Positions 21,466-33,900 of a DNA stretch of 64,000 nt are shown here, in pieces. Under the pieces are notes generated by a model, which was given only the letters and a program-made list of their open reading frames with translations, searched no databases and was not told the DNA's origin. Location: contig OX393569.1 in the NCBI GenBank assembly GCA_947652115.1, forward strand, positions 16,361,008 to 16,425,007. The letters are read 5' to 3'. A program made the position numbers and the translations under genes. The number at the start of each line of letters is the position of its first letter. Positions within the stretch are counted from its first letter, which is position 1. The stretch comes from Blastomussa wellsi. Its lineage: Eukaryota; Cnidaria; Anthozoa; Scleractinia; Plerogyridae.

Positions 21466-24400
21466 ATGGCCTTAATAGCTACACCGACAGTTACAGGAAA
21501 CCCGGGAGGAAACTGCCACACTCCGATATGTGGGCAAAACTGCAATCTAAGGCATCACGATTTAGTTACAGCAATATTTCATGATCATTCCTGCACTTCT
21601 GCGCAAATTCCAAGGTCGGAGAACTTGCCGATCGCCCTGATGCAGTCCATGGAATCTGCCAAATTATCTGGATGGGATCAGAACAGTGATATTCCTGATC
21701 CCTTAGAAGATCTGAGGTGCCCGCTGCTTTTCCTAGCTTGTGGTTTTGGAAAGACTGATATCGTCAAAGCCCTTCTTCGGGGCGACTTCGATCCGCATGT
21801 TGTAAACCAATATGGCGAGAGTGCTTTGCACCACTTAGCACATAATCTGTGGTCGCATAAAGTAGTGCCTTGTGGAGGCACAGAAGAGTCATCAACAAAA
21901 GCGCTAGAGTCGTTTGAACGGATTGTAGAAGTGCTAACCGATCGGGATCCCAAGATCTTGGCGATGAAAGATGGCAGTGGTCGTACAGCTCTGCACGTGT
22001 TATCTGTGAACATCATGCTATGTCAAAATCACAACTCTATCACTTCCGGTTTAAGCCTATCTAAAGCCGCTCATTTTCATCAGCTATGCTTGAAGAGTGT
22101 AATCAAGAGGTTAATTAAACTTCTCGACGCTTCCATGTTTACCAGAAGTGAAGTTATAGAGATCATTACAACAGCTGAGAGCACCTATGGTGATTCTGTG
22201 CTACACATCCTGGCACGTGACAGTGCATATGGATTTGAAGTGCTAAAATTTCTCCAAGACTGGTTCTTTGCTGGAAAATTACCTGATAAAAAGAACAGCG
22301 AAAACAAAACAGTACTAATGCTCGCCTACGAGACTGATTCACAAGGTGCACTGATAAAAATATTTCAACAACCATCACCATATCAACTAGGTAAGAGAAT
22401 ATGTTGCTCATTAACTCTCTTCTGCACCAGCGAATTTAATGTTGGGGGGGTAACCCTGTGGCGCATCCAGTGGAGGGGGACAGGGGGATGGCAGCGTGGG
22501 AGAATAGAAGACAGGGGTGTACGGGAGGTGGGAGGAGAAAAAGCAAGGGTACTTACCATTTAGCCAAAAATTCCGGAAATTTCGATATGAAGTCAAAATT
22601 GAAAGGTGATTTTCTGGAAAATCCATTCAGAAATTGTGAGCAACCTCCAGCGGTAGTCCCCTTTAATTTTTTACACAATTTTTTAAACATGTTTTACACA
22701 ATTTTCAGTGACAATCATTTCATAAATTTCTGTTTAGAAGATGCCCCTCCCTTGTAATGTAGTTTTTAAAACTCTGCAGTATTTTTATTAGGTATTTTAA
22801 TAGTTCTAAGTGTAAACTATTTTTAAGATACAGGGCCCCTATGGAGACCAGCCTTAGAGCTGAATGGGCTACCCTGTTTAAATAAAGTTTACTTTTCTTT
22901 ACTTTACTTCGAGGAATTTTATGTATGCAATAAAATTGAGCCCCACTATTTCAATTCTGTCACAGAACTTTCATGTCGTGCTATTTGGATTAAGCTGCTA
23001 ACACATGAAGGGATATTTAGCAGGGATAAAAACCACAACACACAATAGCACAGGGGCATAGCCAGGATTTTTAAAAGGGGTTCAAAAATATGCTGCCTTT
23101 TTTGTTGACCTGTCGTAATTCCAAGATCTCATACCAAATCTCATAGAAATACACATGCTTATTCAACTTCAACTTTATTACTTCCATCACTTAATATCAC
23201 TGCTTTTGTACTAAAAAATCCACCAGAAAAGGGGAGAGGGTGGCAGGCCCCAAGAGCCCCTCTCTGGCTATGTCCCTGTTCAATGTACGTGCAGAAGGAA
23301 AGTTTGAAACATTCCCCTGTTCGTGTAGTCATGTAGCCTCCCATGCAGACTTCCTTTGGGTTTTGTCACGCGTTCCTTCCCCACTGACATCTGCTGAATC
23401 GAACGTCCACTTCTGTTCACAGCTATGAACCAATCAGAGGTGACTTTCCAGTTCTGAGAAAACGATTCGCAGCATGTGATAGGATAGCTGTCAATGATAG
23501 AGTCAATACTGATTGCTTTCTCTAATTGGATTAAACGGCCTGTGAATGAAAGTGGACTGTTGATTTAGCAGACGTCCGTGGGGAAGGAACAAGTGACGAA
23601 GCCCAAAGGACTTCTGCGCATGAGGCTACTGATTGTGCATCAGCAAACATAGGTGACATGTCACGGCAACCTGTTGCCAATACATTTTTCTGTTTGCCAG
23701 AGTACATATTGGCTCAATTTCCACTACTCTCTCGAGTCTGGTCTTTGTTCCTCCCGAAGATGAGAGGGATAAATGTAGCTCATTTCCTGAACAGTGGCTG
23801 GTAATCAAGCCTAGGCTGCAGACCTGCCAATCCCCGATACAGAAAAATCTGGAGACCCATGAAAAAATCTGGAGGTTCAACAAAAAGTAGTAATAGTTTT
23901 CCTGGGCCATGCATGGAATTGAGGTTCCATTACCCTGCGTAGCAAGCATTCCCAAGTGAGCGAAGAGCTCTCAGCTGTTATCGTACTCTGGTGGTGCGAA
24001 AGCAAAAAGGTGAGGGCAAAAAGGGACGAGGCGGGGAGAGTAGGGAGGACAAGGGAAAAAACAAAAAAAACAGCAAATGCAAGTACACATCAAACAGAAC
24101 AGTGCAGTGCTCAGACTGCTTGATCCAGAGTCCAGTGCACCAACCATTAGGTCATGGTGCCTCCCACAGGGTGTCTTGACGTATCACCAAGGGATTTGCC
24201 AATAAGTGATTATGTTAATATTTATAACTGATTTCTTTTGTATTTAAAAGCAGAGAGTCCAACTCAGAGCATGCAGTGTGAGGAAAAATTGATTAGTAAC
24301 GATGGTGAAGTGACATCAATAACTGCTGCTGGTGTTGAACCACATGGAAACCAGTCAAGTAACCTTCAAGAATATCCTGACCTTACCACAGGAAACCCAT

Positions 24401-24999
24401 TTCTTGTCCCAGTATTTGAAAATGAAGGTGACCTGCCATATATCTCCCAAGTCTTTTCATTGGGTTGCAACAAGATTTCAGAGATTTGCAAGAGATCGGA
24501 TCCCATTAGTGAGCTAGAGAGCTTGACTGTTACAAATAATTTTGAAACTGTGGAGTTTCCTATGATGACCAGTCATGCAATTTCAAGCCCAAGCTTGAAC
24601 AACATTTGCACCAAGGTGGGAACTTGTGAGAATGTCAACAACATGTTTGACTTGGGTGCCCTTGCACTAGCGAAACAGATTGACATGGGCGTGACTTTGA
24701 CACAGTACTCAGACAAACTGAGCGAACTGGAGGAGACCCTTCCAAAGTTGGATCAGATAATAGAAGAAGCTGAAGCAGTTATAGATCGAAAAATGGCAAA
24801 AGTGAATGTATTGGAGAAGGAACTTAATTTTGTGAGAAAAGATGCGTTTGCAAAGCTGAAATCTATGGAGGAACTTCGGCAGAAAAAAGAGTTGTTATGC
24901 AAAGAGACAAACAGACTAAAAAGGAAAATGCATTATTGTCAGGAAAAGCAAAATCAACTTTTGAACCATTGTGAATGGCATAAAATTTGTAAGAGGTAA
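21466..24999 (+). CDS. Gene B: ankyrin-like plus coiled-coil protein, 2 exons
   Basis: Plus strand, exons 21466-22390 and 24251-24999, 558 codons in frame (557 aa). The ATG at 21466 opens the frame. The donor is CTAG|GTAAGA (phase 1). The acceptor is AAAAG|CAG, a tandem NAGNAG site where the second AG also keeps frame. Exon 1 has CHTPIC-x3-C-x4-HHDLV, 'SDIPDPLEDLRCPLLFLACG', and ankyrin-like units with 'GESALHHLAHN', 'GRTALHVLS' and 'GDSVLHILARD'. Exon 2 has the acidic linker and the coiled coil after 'LTQYSDKLSELE', ending in LKRKMHYC and a basic tail. Unlike genes A and C it lacks the 'FLEF-ITEG' core before LTQY, so that segment is diverged or deleted. It lies head to head with gene A, which suggests inverted duplication. 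The 1.9-kb intron holds a LINE tail, two MITEs and a SINE piece. The biochemical role is unknown. Confidence 0.8.
22800..22910 (+). repeat. LINE 3' tail
   Basis: GGGCCCCTATGGAGACCAG, GGGCTACCCTGTTTAAATAA followed by AGTTTACTTTTCTTTACTTTACTT. Short 3' fragments with a degenerate TTTAC-type tail are usual for 5'-truncated CR1/L2-like LINEs. It lies in the gene B intron. The clade is inference. Confidence 0.5.
23051..23279. mobile_element. MITE with CAGGGGCATAGCCAG ends
   Basis: The left end CAGGGGCATAGCCAGGATTT is matched inverted by CTCTGGCTATGTCCCTG at the right end. It is about 229 bp with no coding capacity. hAT-like end sequence CAGGG. No exact 8-bp target duplication was found. It lies in the gene B intron. 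Confidence 0.65.
23334..23631. mobile_element. MITE with about 78-bp inverted ends
   Basis: GTAGCCTCCCATGCAGACTT, CCTTTGGGTTTTGTCACGCG, TTCCTTCCCCACTGACATCT on the left match inverted the right arm (TGGGGAAGGAACAAGTGACG, CCCAAAGGACTTCTGCGCAT, GAGGCTAC). It lies in the gene B intron. Confidence 0.75.
24105..24178 (-). repeat. tRNA-derived SINE head fragment
   Basis: On the minus strand: GGAGGCACCATGACCTAATG followed by GTTGGTGCACTGGACTC. It matches the A-box head of the SINE at 42302-42475. It sits about 70 bp before the second exon of gene B. Confidence 0.55.
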
Positions 25000-25844
25000 T
25001 GGTATTTTAAGGGAAAATAACTTTTCAGCAAGCTAGTCATGAGTCGATCTTCAAAATATTTGTGTACCATACTGCAAATTGTTCTGTTGACTTAAATTTT
25101 ACCTGTTCCGTAAATAGTCTTGAACTTATCACAAGCAAACTCCTTGTACACATTTAATGCAACTAGATTCTTGTAAAAAATAGAAGGAAAATGGCTTGTT
25201 CTCTTAAGTTGACAGAGAAACACAATGGAATTTGGTGATGTTCTAATATCAGCACACAAATTCTCTTTACTGGTCTTAATTTTTTAAATGTACTTGGCTG
25301 GTGAAGTAATACAATGTTTTTTTTTTGTGGAGTGGGAAATAGTAGAAAGGAAATGCAAAAAGTAAAGGGTCCTGGAATAGACTCTATCCAGGTTGTGCAC
25401 AGCAACATTTTAGCAACTTTTGGGATTTGGGGCAACTTCTTCTAGCTAACAAGAAACTTCGAAGAACTTAAAAGTTCTCAAATTTTCAGCAACTTTTGAA
25501 TCTATTGTAGATATCGAATATTGACTTTTGAATAGCCTGTGTTGGTGGTGGGATTAATGGGTCCAAGCAATGCAAAATGATGGTCTCCCTGCAAGAACAA
25601 TAGCACTCAGCCGTGAATCCCACCAGCTATGCAGGCTACTTTTTCTTATTGGTAAATTTATATGGTTATAATGTCATCTAATTATTAGAAACGTCTTAGT
25701 GCTGTTTGGAAGTGCTTTTACCTGCTAAATGTTAATTGCTCAAATAGACTGAATAAAAAACATAACAATATTTAGAGAGGGAGCCACCTCAGTCTCAGCT
25801 GGTTTTCAAGCATGTGCTGTATCCAGGTTGAATTGGAATTTAGA

Positions 25845-26030
25845 AATGTTGGTTTTTGAGGAGGGAGGAAAGCCAGAGAACCCAGGGAAAAACCCTCAGA
25901 GCGAGGAGAGAACCAGCAACAAGCTCAACCCACATATGGCACCGGGCCAGAATTGAACCTGGGTCACACTGATGGGAGGCGAGCACTCTCAACACAGCAT
26001 TTAAACTTTGCTGAGTGGCATCGATGATGT
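25845..26030 (-). repeat. Second type of tRNA-derived SINE
   Basis: On the minus strand: GAGAGTGCTCGCCTCCCATC, AGTGTGACCCAGGTTCAATT, CTGGCCCGGTG, then a body with TTGTTGCTGGTTCTCTCC and CCTGGGTTCTCTGGC. CCAGGTTCAATTCTGG is a clear B-box-like pol III promoter. The A-box region is decayed. Confidence 0.65.
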
Positions 26031-26389
26031 GCATCATAGTAAAGTTACCAATAAATAACTAATGCAAAGAGAGAGACTGACAGCTTTCCTCAGATAGGTA
26101 ATATTGACATATTTAGACTAGATTTTTTATTAACAAACTCAACTCAGACATTATTATCACTGAACCTGCATTTAAACAAACCCTTTTCTTCAATTTTACG
26201 ATGCCAATTTCCAGTAATTTAATAATCTGACACCATGCAACGAAAAGGTGGATGCCAAATTTTTGCCTTATGGACAGACTAAACCTTTTCATTGTTATAT
26301 ACATCGCTGGGATCTCATAAAACTTTAAAAGCCCTTTGACGTATTTGAACCAATGGAAAACTATCAATAAGGCGTAAAGCCTCGTGCCT

Positions 26390-26483
26390 CTGATACGTAT
26401 TTTAGCCGTTCATGCTTTAAGAACTCCAACTCAGGCTGATTGCTAAATAGAAAACCCGTCAAGTCAATGACCTCTATGAGCGA

Positions 26484-26519
<36 letters not shown>

Positions 26520-26520
26520 A

Positions 26521-26554
<34 letters not shown>

Positions 26555-27376
26555 CAGAAACTCAAAAAAAGTACATTGCAAAATTTACTATTTTATGTAA
26601 TTTTAAGTCAAAATTAAGAAAATTAAGAAAAATATTGCCTCCGAAGAGCAACGCGCGCGCGATCGCTTTCTATCGGCGAATAGAAAACAGTTGGAGAACC
26701 AATGAGATTCACGGATTTCCAATAGAACACAGCTGAGTTTCTACTAAGGATAAATAGACAACCTTGGTTTGGTGACGAAATATTTAACAATTATCCTGCG
26801 AAATCGCGGAATATCACCCGATATTTAGGCCAAGAACAGAGTTGGCTAAAATCAGACTATATTCCACAAGATTTAGCAGGATAATTGTTTTACTATTCAT
26901 CAAATTGTCAACGAAGCGCATTTTACAGCTAGAAAAGTTGCCGTTATGCAGCGCGTTGCGAGACTTCTGCAGAATCATCTTTACTTGACGTATATCGCGC
27001 GATATTTGTCAAGTACAGATGATGGATAACAATTGCTTCATGGCCATATATGGGCAACGTGAAAATTTATTGAACAATAAACTCAGATATTTGTACACTG
27101 ACATCATCTGTTCCAAACTGGAGGCGAGAGGTAATTTAACCGTTTTCTAGGGCGATGCTTGAGGAAAGCTTTGATATTGTAGGAGCAGATAATTTACACA
27201 GAACACTTGCCTTAGAACCTTGTAGTAATTTTAATTGTCAGTTAGTAAACCATTAAAAATTTTGAAAGTTTGACATGTAAAAAATGACTAAGATACGTAT
27301 TTTAGGCGTTCATGCTTTAAGAACTCCAACTCAGGCTGATTGCTAAATAGAAAATCCGTCAAGTCAATGGCTTCTG
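26390..27376. repeat. Pair of 85-bp direct repeats 900 bp apart
   Basis: Copy 1 at 26390-26475 and copy 2 at 27290-27376 share ATACGTATTTTAG, CGTTCATGCTTTAAGAACTC, CAACTCAGGCTGATTGCTAA and CCGTCAAGTCAATG with few mismatches. The spacer has no coding region. A local duplication or two insertions of one short element would explain it. Confidence 0.7.
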
Positions 27377-27967
27377 TAAACCATGCAAAGGTCACAAGAG
27401 CAACTTGTAGCCAAGTGACTTTCAAAAACTTTAAAATGCAGGGCTGATCAAACAGCTGAAAAGTTGATATTTTATTTAACCTGTCCCAATATTTCATATG
27501 GTTTAAAGCAACCCTCGCTCAGGGGCATAAAATGCAAATGTCAACAAATGATCAACCATCAGTTTGCTTATATACTTTGTTAATTTTTCATGTTTTTTAG
27601 GATCAGGTTAGGACTTCCCTCGAGCCAACAGTAGTCACATGTACATCTTTACGGTACCTTTTACTGTGACTCGCTCCAGGCTCTTCGCGGACTTGAGATC
27701 ATTGTTCTTTTGCCTGTTTACATCTCCTTCGACTCCAGCTGGGTCAAAGATATGGCTGCAAAATTGTAGCTTTAACACGTTTGTCCAGAGAATCTAAGTG
27801 GAGCACGCTACTAAAAAGCCTTCTTCGTGTCTGTTAGCTCCTTCAGGGATCTAACAGGCCTTGAAACCAAGCGTATGCTGTACATATTCATGGCCCGCTT
27901 AATTTGGAATAGGCCGACAGTGTGGTGAATTAAATCGTTTCCCGAGAATCGTTCTTTCAGAGACGTC

Positions 27968-30900
27968 ATGGCCAAAAACAATGTTGAGCTGGAACTGAAA
28001 GATTCTGCATCTATCAGTGGAAAAAACCTGGGCTCTCCGAAGGGGCAACGTCCGAATTACGAATCTTTGAAAGAGGCCAACGACAACAAAGGCAAGTTCC
28101 AAAAGTACCTGCAGATAATTTATGACGAGAACTCTAAGTTGTAGTTAATCTCTTAAGAGTGTTTTGCCATAAACACTCCTTGCATGAAGAGTATTGATAA
28201 ATAATTTAATTAATGATTTTTTGTCAAATACTACATGTATAATTTGAATGTTTATCTTGGAAGAAGTATAAGTATGGGTCTTTAATTAATATGGCCATCC
28301 ACCTGACAAATAATTGTCTACTGGATAACGATTGACTAAATATATTTATGTTATCCACGTGAGGATAGCGTTATCCAACATTTGAACAACTGCGGCCAGA
28401 TATGTTATATGTCAAGATAACTACAGGAAATATTTTATTTGCTATGAAGATGAATAATATGATTGACTGGCTTTTTGTATTTATATTTTTACTGTATAAT
28501 AAATTATGACTGACAGCTTTGCTATGAAAACTGTGAACACCTGAAATATTTCAGGAATGTTGATTGGTAGTGACCAATCACAGCAAAGTTCAGGACATGC
28601 GAACAAACCTCAAAAACGCAAACTAATGGTTACTGTTTGCGGTTTGGTTTTCTCACACCTGATTGGCTTTTTCTTTGTAACACAATAACGTCCAATAAAC
28701 ATTTTTGGTGTTCATGGTTTTCTTAGCTTGGCTGTAAACTACTGTATTCTCTCAAATATTAAATGCTCGATCCCAAATAAACGCCGGTTTCAAATTATAA
28801 TTCCCCAGCGTCTAAAGTGCTTGTTATTTGAAGCACTTGGGGGAAAAATTTTTGGATTTGGTTGAACCTCGATTTTCTGGGACCCGGCAAAGTCTTGAAA
28901 ATAGCACTTAAAATGCCGTCATTTTGTTTCACGGCCATGTTCTAAGGAAAATGGGTCCAGCGCCTATTGTGACGTCTACCCAGGAAGGCAGGATCATTCA
29001 CTTCCACTCATTTCTTTCGAGATAGTGCGATATACAAACGGAAAACAGCAGAAACGCCTTCCCCCGGTGCTATCAGCGCTCACAGCAATATCCCAGATTA
29101 AAAGAAAGGTATAACATATGATTCAGTGGCGATGATCTGGCAATTACAAAGAATGGCAATGGTGGGTGGATTTTGTTGAACTCAAGCAGGCAAAGCACCT
29201 GCATGAGAGGAATTCACTGATGAGCTCTAGAAGTCCGTCAAAGGATAAAAAATTTACCTGCTTAAAGCAAGCGGGCGATTCATAAGAATGTCACCAAGCA
29301 CCTTTTTCAACTTTGAATAATTTCTAGCATAGCAGTCAGGTGACCAATTTTGTAGCGCTAGAGTGATCATCACATGTAATATTAGCGGAGCTCCGGCGGC
29401 CCAAAGGGCTGCCAAGCAGAGCCCCGAACTCATATGGGAAAGAAAAGGTATACTGTAGTAGAGGGGGTAAGTTTCTAAAGAAATTGTGGTCCTGCGTCGG
29501 TGGGAAGTATAACAATATAATTTGGTTTTATCAACTGGGTTGATAATGTCAATTGGCTGACGTTTCGAGCGTTAGCCCTTCGTCGTCTGTAGTATAGTGC
29601 TAAGTACAGGGCTCGAAAAAACCCCCGTCCGGTCGTCCAGGACAAGTAGTTTTTCCCTTCGGGCAAGTAACTTTCTCTCCTTCCTTGCCCGACGGGCAAG
29701 GACCCAGGAAAGCCATTTGCCGACTAAATTTTTGATAACGATTTTGAGAAGAAAAAGTAAGCTTTAGGCTCAAGCGTTTAGATTTAACTTGACGAAAACT
29801 ACAATTTCATAGCGTTGTTTTGTTGATTGCGTGACGCGCGCTCGTGGCTCAGAAGTCGTTGCCTAGCACGTGATCAAAATCTGCCCCGATCAAATTTCTC
29901 TTCAGGATAAAAATAGCCGCGATGGAACGAAAACGCTGTGTCTATTTCTTAATTTCAGCAATTTTCTACGAGCATTTTCTAGTTTTTCTGTACAAAATTT
30001 AACTCAACAACGACATATTAATTAAAGCTGTAGAAAGTGTACGGGAAAACTGAGAAGCCGCGTAGTTCTACCGCGAAAACGAAGCCAGCATTTTTGATGC
30101 TAAAATGCAAGCATAAAATCTCTGTTTTCAGCGAAAGTTTGCTATTGATAATACTTGAGCGCCACCACGCGAAATGAAAAGCGTCATACTATTAAAAAGA
30201 GATGGATAATTTAGTCATCAAAATACTTTCAGAGTTCCTGGAAGATGATTTAGAATAGTGTTCCTTTCAAACGAAGATGTTTTCCCTCAAATGAAACTAT
30301 TTTTCGTACACCTAAATGAAAAAAATTTGCTCTTGTCGGCTTTTCAAAATCCGACACTGTCTTTCAACTGTGCGTGTGTCAAGACTGAAGTGTGAAGGCG
30401 ATTTGTTGTCTGCGTGTTAAAATTTCTCGCGCTTCTTTCAACAATGTTTTCGTAGGGCTAGTTATTTAAAGATGCAGTTTAACATTCAAGGAGTAGAACA
30501 CGATCTACGTCGAATTGAACAAATTGACTTCAGGGTTTACAATAGCGAAGATACCCAGCGCCTAGTACAGGAACTGGAAAATAACTACACAAGCGAACTT
30601 CAACAACTTCGCAAACTTTGTTTCTTCAACTGGGAGGCACTGGCAAAAGATGCTGTGGGACAAAATTTAATTCCTGATGACATTGTTGTATCACGTTCAA
30701 AAATTCCAGGGAAAGTTGAATTTGACGCCATAAAAACATCTGGTGATGGTAACTGTCTCTATCGCTCTGCTTCCCTTATACTTGTTGGGAACGAAGATCT
30801 CCATTTGTTGTTAAGGCTTCTCACTGCAATCGAGCTGTTTTTAAACGCATCTTACTATGCAAGGCATCCAAAATTTCTCTCTTGTATGAAATCACCCTTT

Positions 30901-33900
30901 GCTGATGTTCCAGAAGATATCATGTTTACACTGTGCCTCTCTGACACTGGAATGAAGATGTGGGAAAGCACAAAATGCAGAGAAGATGCTATTAAAAGGG
31001 AAGCAGCAACAGGCTGTAGAGTATCCAAGTGGAGTGTTATATGGTACACCTGATGGCACTTGCAACCGTGATAGGAAGATCAATTTTTTCAGCATTTCCC
31101 AAAGATCGCTCAAAAACAAGGCCATTTTTCCACGACGAAATCATCCCCAGGGAATGTTCTTTCCATGCCGATCCAGCAGTTATACTTTGGTCGAGGGATG
31201 GGAGCCCTAACACTCACCCAGCTGGTTGGTATCAGCCTAATCACTTTATTCCCCTTGTCGAAAGCCGGTCAAGCTCAACCGATTCAGAAATGACTACATC
31301 ATCGTCATCGTCAGATAACAGGAAACTTCACAAGGATGAAGTGAAGAAAAAGCCCAAAAGGAACATTAGTGATTTTTTCCGTGGCTCAGTGCCAAAAAAG
31401 CCTTGCCAAGAACCACAGGGAAGTTCAACAGAACCCAAGTTTGGAAATTGTGACGAACAGTCCTTTGTAAAAAGCAAACCCTCAACAGCCACGCCCAGCA
31501 AAAGCCAGCCACTGAATGGTCACCCGTCTAAGAGCTTGCCTGAAACAACTCTTCCCAAAGAAGAAAATACAGAAAAAAAACAGAGAAAAGAATTCCGAAA
31601 AAAAAGAGGAAAAGAGAGTTCAAAGGGCACTGGAAAGAAATGTATCCCTGGCTTGAACATGATACCTCTAATGATGTAATGTATTGCATGGTTTGCCGAG
31701 ATTATCCAAAACTGGCTGACATTACAAGCCCCCTTTACAAAGGTACTGGTGGCATTGGCAAGTACAGACTTAAAACTCTGAAGTCCCACAATGGATCAGC
31801 AAACCACCTTAAGTGTGTCAACAGAAGTCAAATGGATCAAGGGAAAGCTGATGAGCCACTCCCCAAACTATTTAAAGCTGCTTTCAGTAAACGTGATCAA
31901 GAAATGGAAGCCAGATTGCAAAAGCTGTTTAATACTGCCTTCTTTATTGCCAGTGAGAACTTAGCCTTCAGCAAGTTCAAAGGACTCTGTGATTTGCAGG
32001 AAAAGAATGGTCTTGGTTTTGGAAGCCAGTACAAGAATGATAAGGCATGCAGGGACTTTGTGGAAAACATTGCTGCTGTTGAGAGGGAGCAATCCCAAAA
32101 GGAAATTGAAAATGCTAGATTCTTGTGTGTCCTGGCAGATTGCTCGACTGACAGGAGTATTACAGAGCAGGAGTCGGTTTATGTTCGCTGTACAGGATCC
32201 AATGGGCGCCCCTCCACTCACTTTGCAGACCTTGTTCCTGTTACATCTGCTGATGCCCCGGGGGTCACTGCTGCTATTCAGAAAGGTGTTCAAACTTTAA
32301 GTATAGATGAAACTGTCTTGAAGAAAAAATTGGCCTGCTGTAACTTTGATGGAGCTAGTGTCATGATGGGGAAGAAAACTGGTGTTGCAAAGCAGCTTCA
32401 AGATATAGCCCAGCATCCCGTTTGCATCATACACTGTGTGGCACACAATCTGGAGTTGGCTGTGCTAGATGCAATAAAGCAAACACCCTATTTGGCCATA
32501 TTTGAAGAAACTGTCAAGTCAGTATTTAAATTCTACTTTTACTCTCCAAAACGTCGCCGTGAAGTTAATGAAATTGCAGCTATTCTCGACCAAGATCATG
32601 TTTACTACAGTGGATTACAGAAGACAAGGTGGGTGGCCAGCCGATTTAGAGCCATTAACGCTTTAGAAAGGCACTTCTTGACAACCATCACACACCTGCA
32701 GCATAAATCACAGACCAAGGGAGATGACGGAGCAAAGGCCAAAGGAATTCTTCAGAATTTACAGAGCGAGAAGTTTGTGAAATTCCTGTACTTTCTGCTC
32801 GACGTAATGAAAGTGTTGTCAGACTTAAGCAAGTCCTTCCAGAGAGACGAGTTCTGTATAACTGACCTCCTTGTGCACTTGGAAGCTGGTATTTTACAGC
32901 TGGATGTTTTGAAGCTTCAAAGAGGTCCTAAATACCAAGCTTTTGAGAAGAGGTACAATGGCCAAACTGGGGTACTCAAGAGTGGCGTCAAAAACAACCA
33001 TGAATTGAAGCTGTCAAGATCAGGCACCACAGTAGAGAACGGCTTTCCTTCGTTCATCTCAGAGGTGATAGCCTACATCAACCAGCGGTTCTCAAGCCTC
33101 CGTGAAGAGCCGTACAGCTATTTCACAGTCTTTGATCCTAAGGAGATGCCTCAAGATCAAGCAGACCTTGCTACCTATGGCAATAAAGAAGTCCGCTCTC
33201 TGGTAGATTACTTTCACCATTTCCTCTCAGATGATGAGAAGCAAAGGATCATCGAGCAGTGGCCCATCCTACATCAACGACTTGCAAGGCAGAAGATGCA
33301 CAAGACCCTAGATGTCTTCTCCAATATACTAATGTCACCTCCCGATGATGTTAAAGATTGCCTTGTTTTGATTGATCTGCTAGTCACTCTGTCGCCGAGC
33401 ACGGCAAAGTGTGAACGTGGATTCTCAACCATGAATCAGTTGAAGAATTCAACGCGCACATTGATGAATCAGGATACCTTGACGGCCTTGATGAGAGTCC
33501 GATCTTCAAATCTCAATGTGAACAAATTTTGTCCTACTTCTGCAATTCAGCACTGGTTGAGTGGAGCAAAAACCAAGAGACACGTGGACCTCTAAACTCT
33601 GTTAATCATCATTAGCATGCAAAGTGCTGTCCAACTATCACTATGAATTTTTATTACTGTAACAGGTGACATGATGACGGCATCGTGCCATATGCTCTTG
33701 TTCAAAAGAAAGTATACTTGTTGAGTTTAGTTTACTTTATAACTGAAAAGCGATTTACTTAAAACGCCAAGTGCATCAGTATGATCATACTCCTCATTTT
33801 TGTTCAAGGTTGTGGAGAATTATTGAACAAAAACATTAGAGTGCCGTAAGATTTATGAAAGCAGTCAGTCAAAAAAAAGCTCAGTGACATTGTATTGGGA

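Larger units (their letters stand above)
25000..27967. other. Intergenic between gene B and the SVOP-like gene
   Basis: Apart from the SINE at 25845-26030 and the direct repeat at 26390/27290, no gene is supported. The stretch 26478-26540 has a short inverted motif (gagcgaatagtcaacgaggc, gagttgactatcgctcatag), typical of small transposon ends. The 5' untranslated region of the SVOP-like gene probably lies near the right end. Confidence 0.5.

Noticed and set aside
24238..24250. ATG-like start of a separate gene at 24238
   Set aside because: The codon is TTG and lies in the polypyrimidine/acceptor region; the frame is exon 2 of gene B.
29565..29600. Possible hammerhead ribozyme in the CTAACGCTCGAAACGTC repeat
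   Set aside because: GAAAC and a short stem are present on the minus strand, but the CTGANGA core is not; the local sequence reads GACGACGA.
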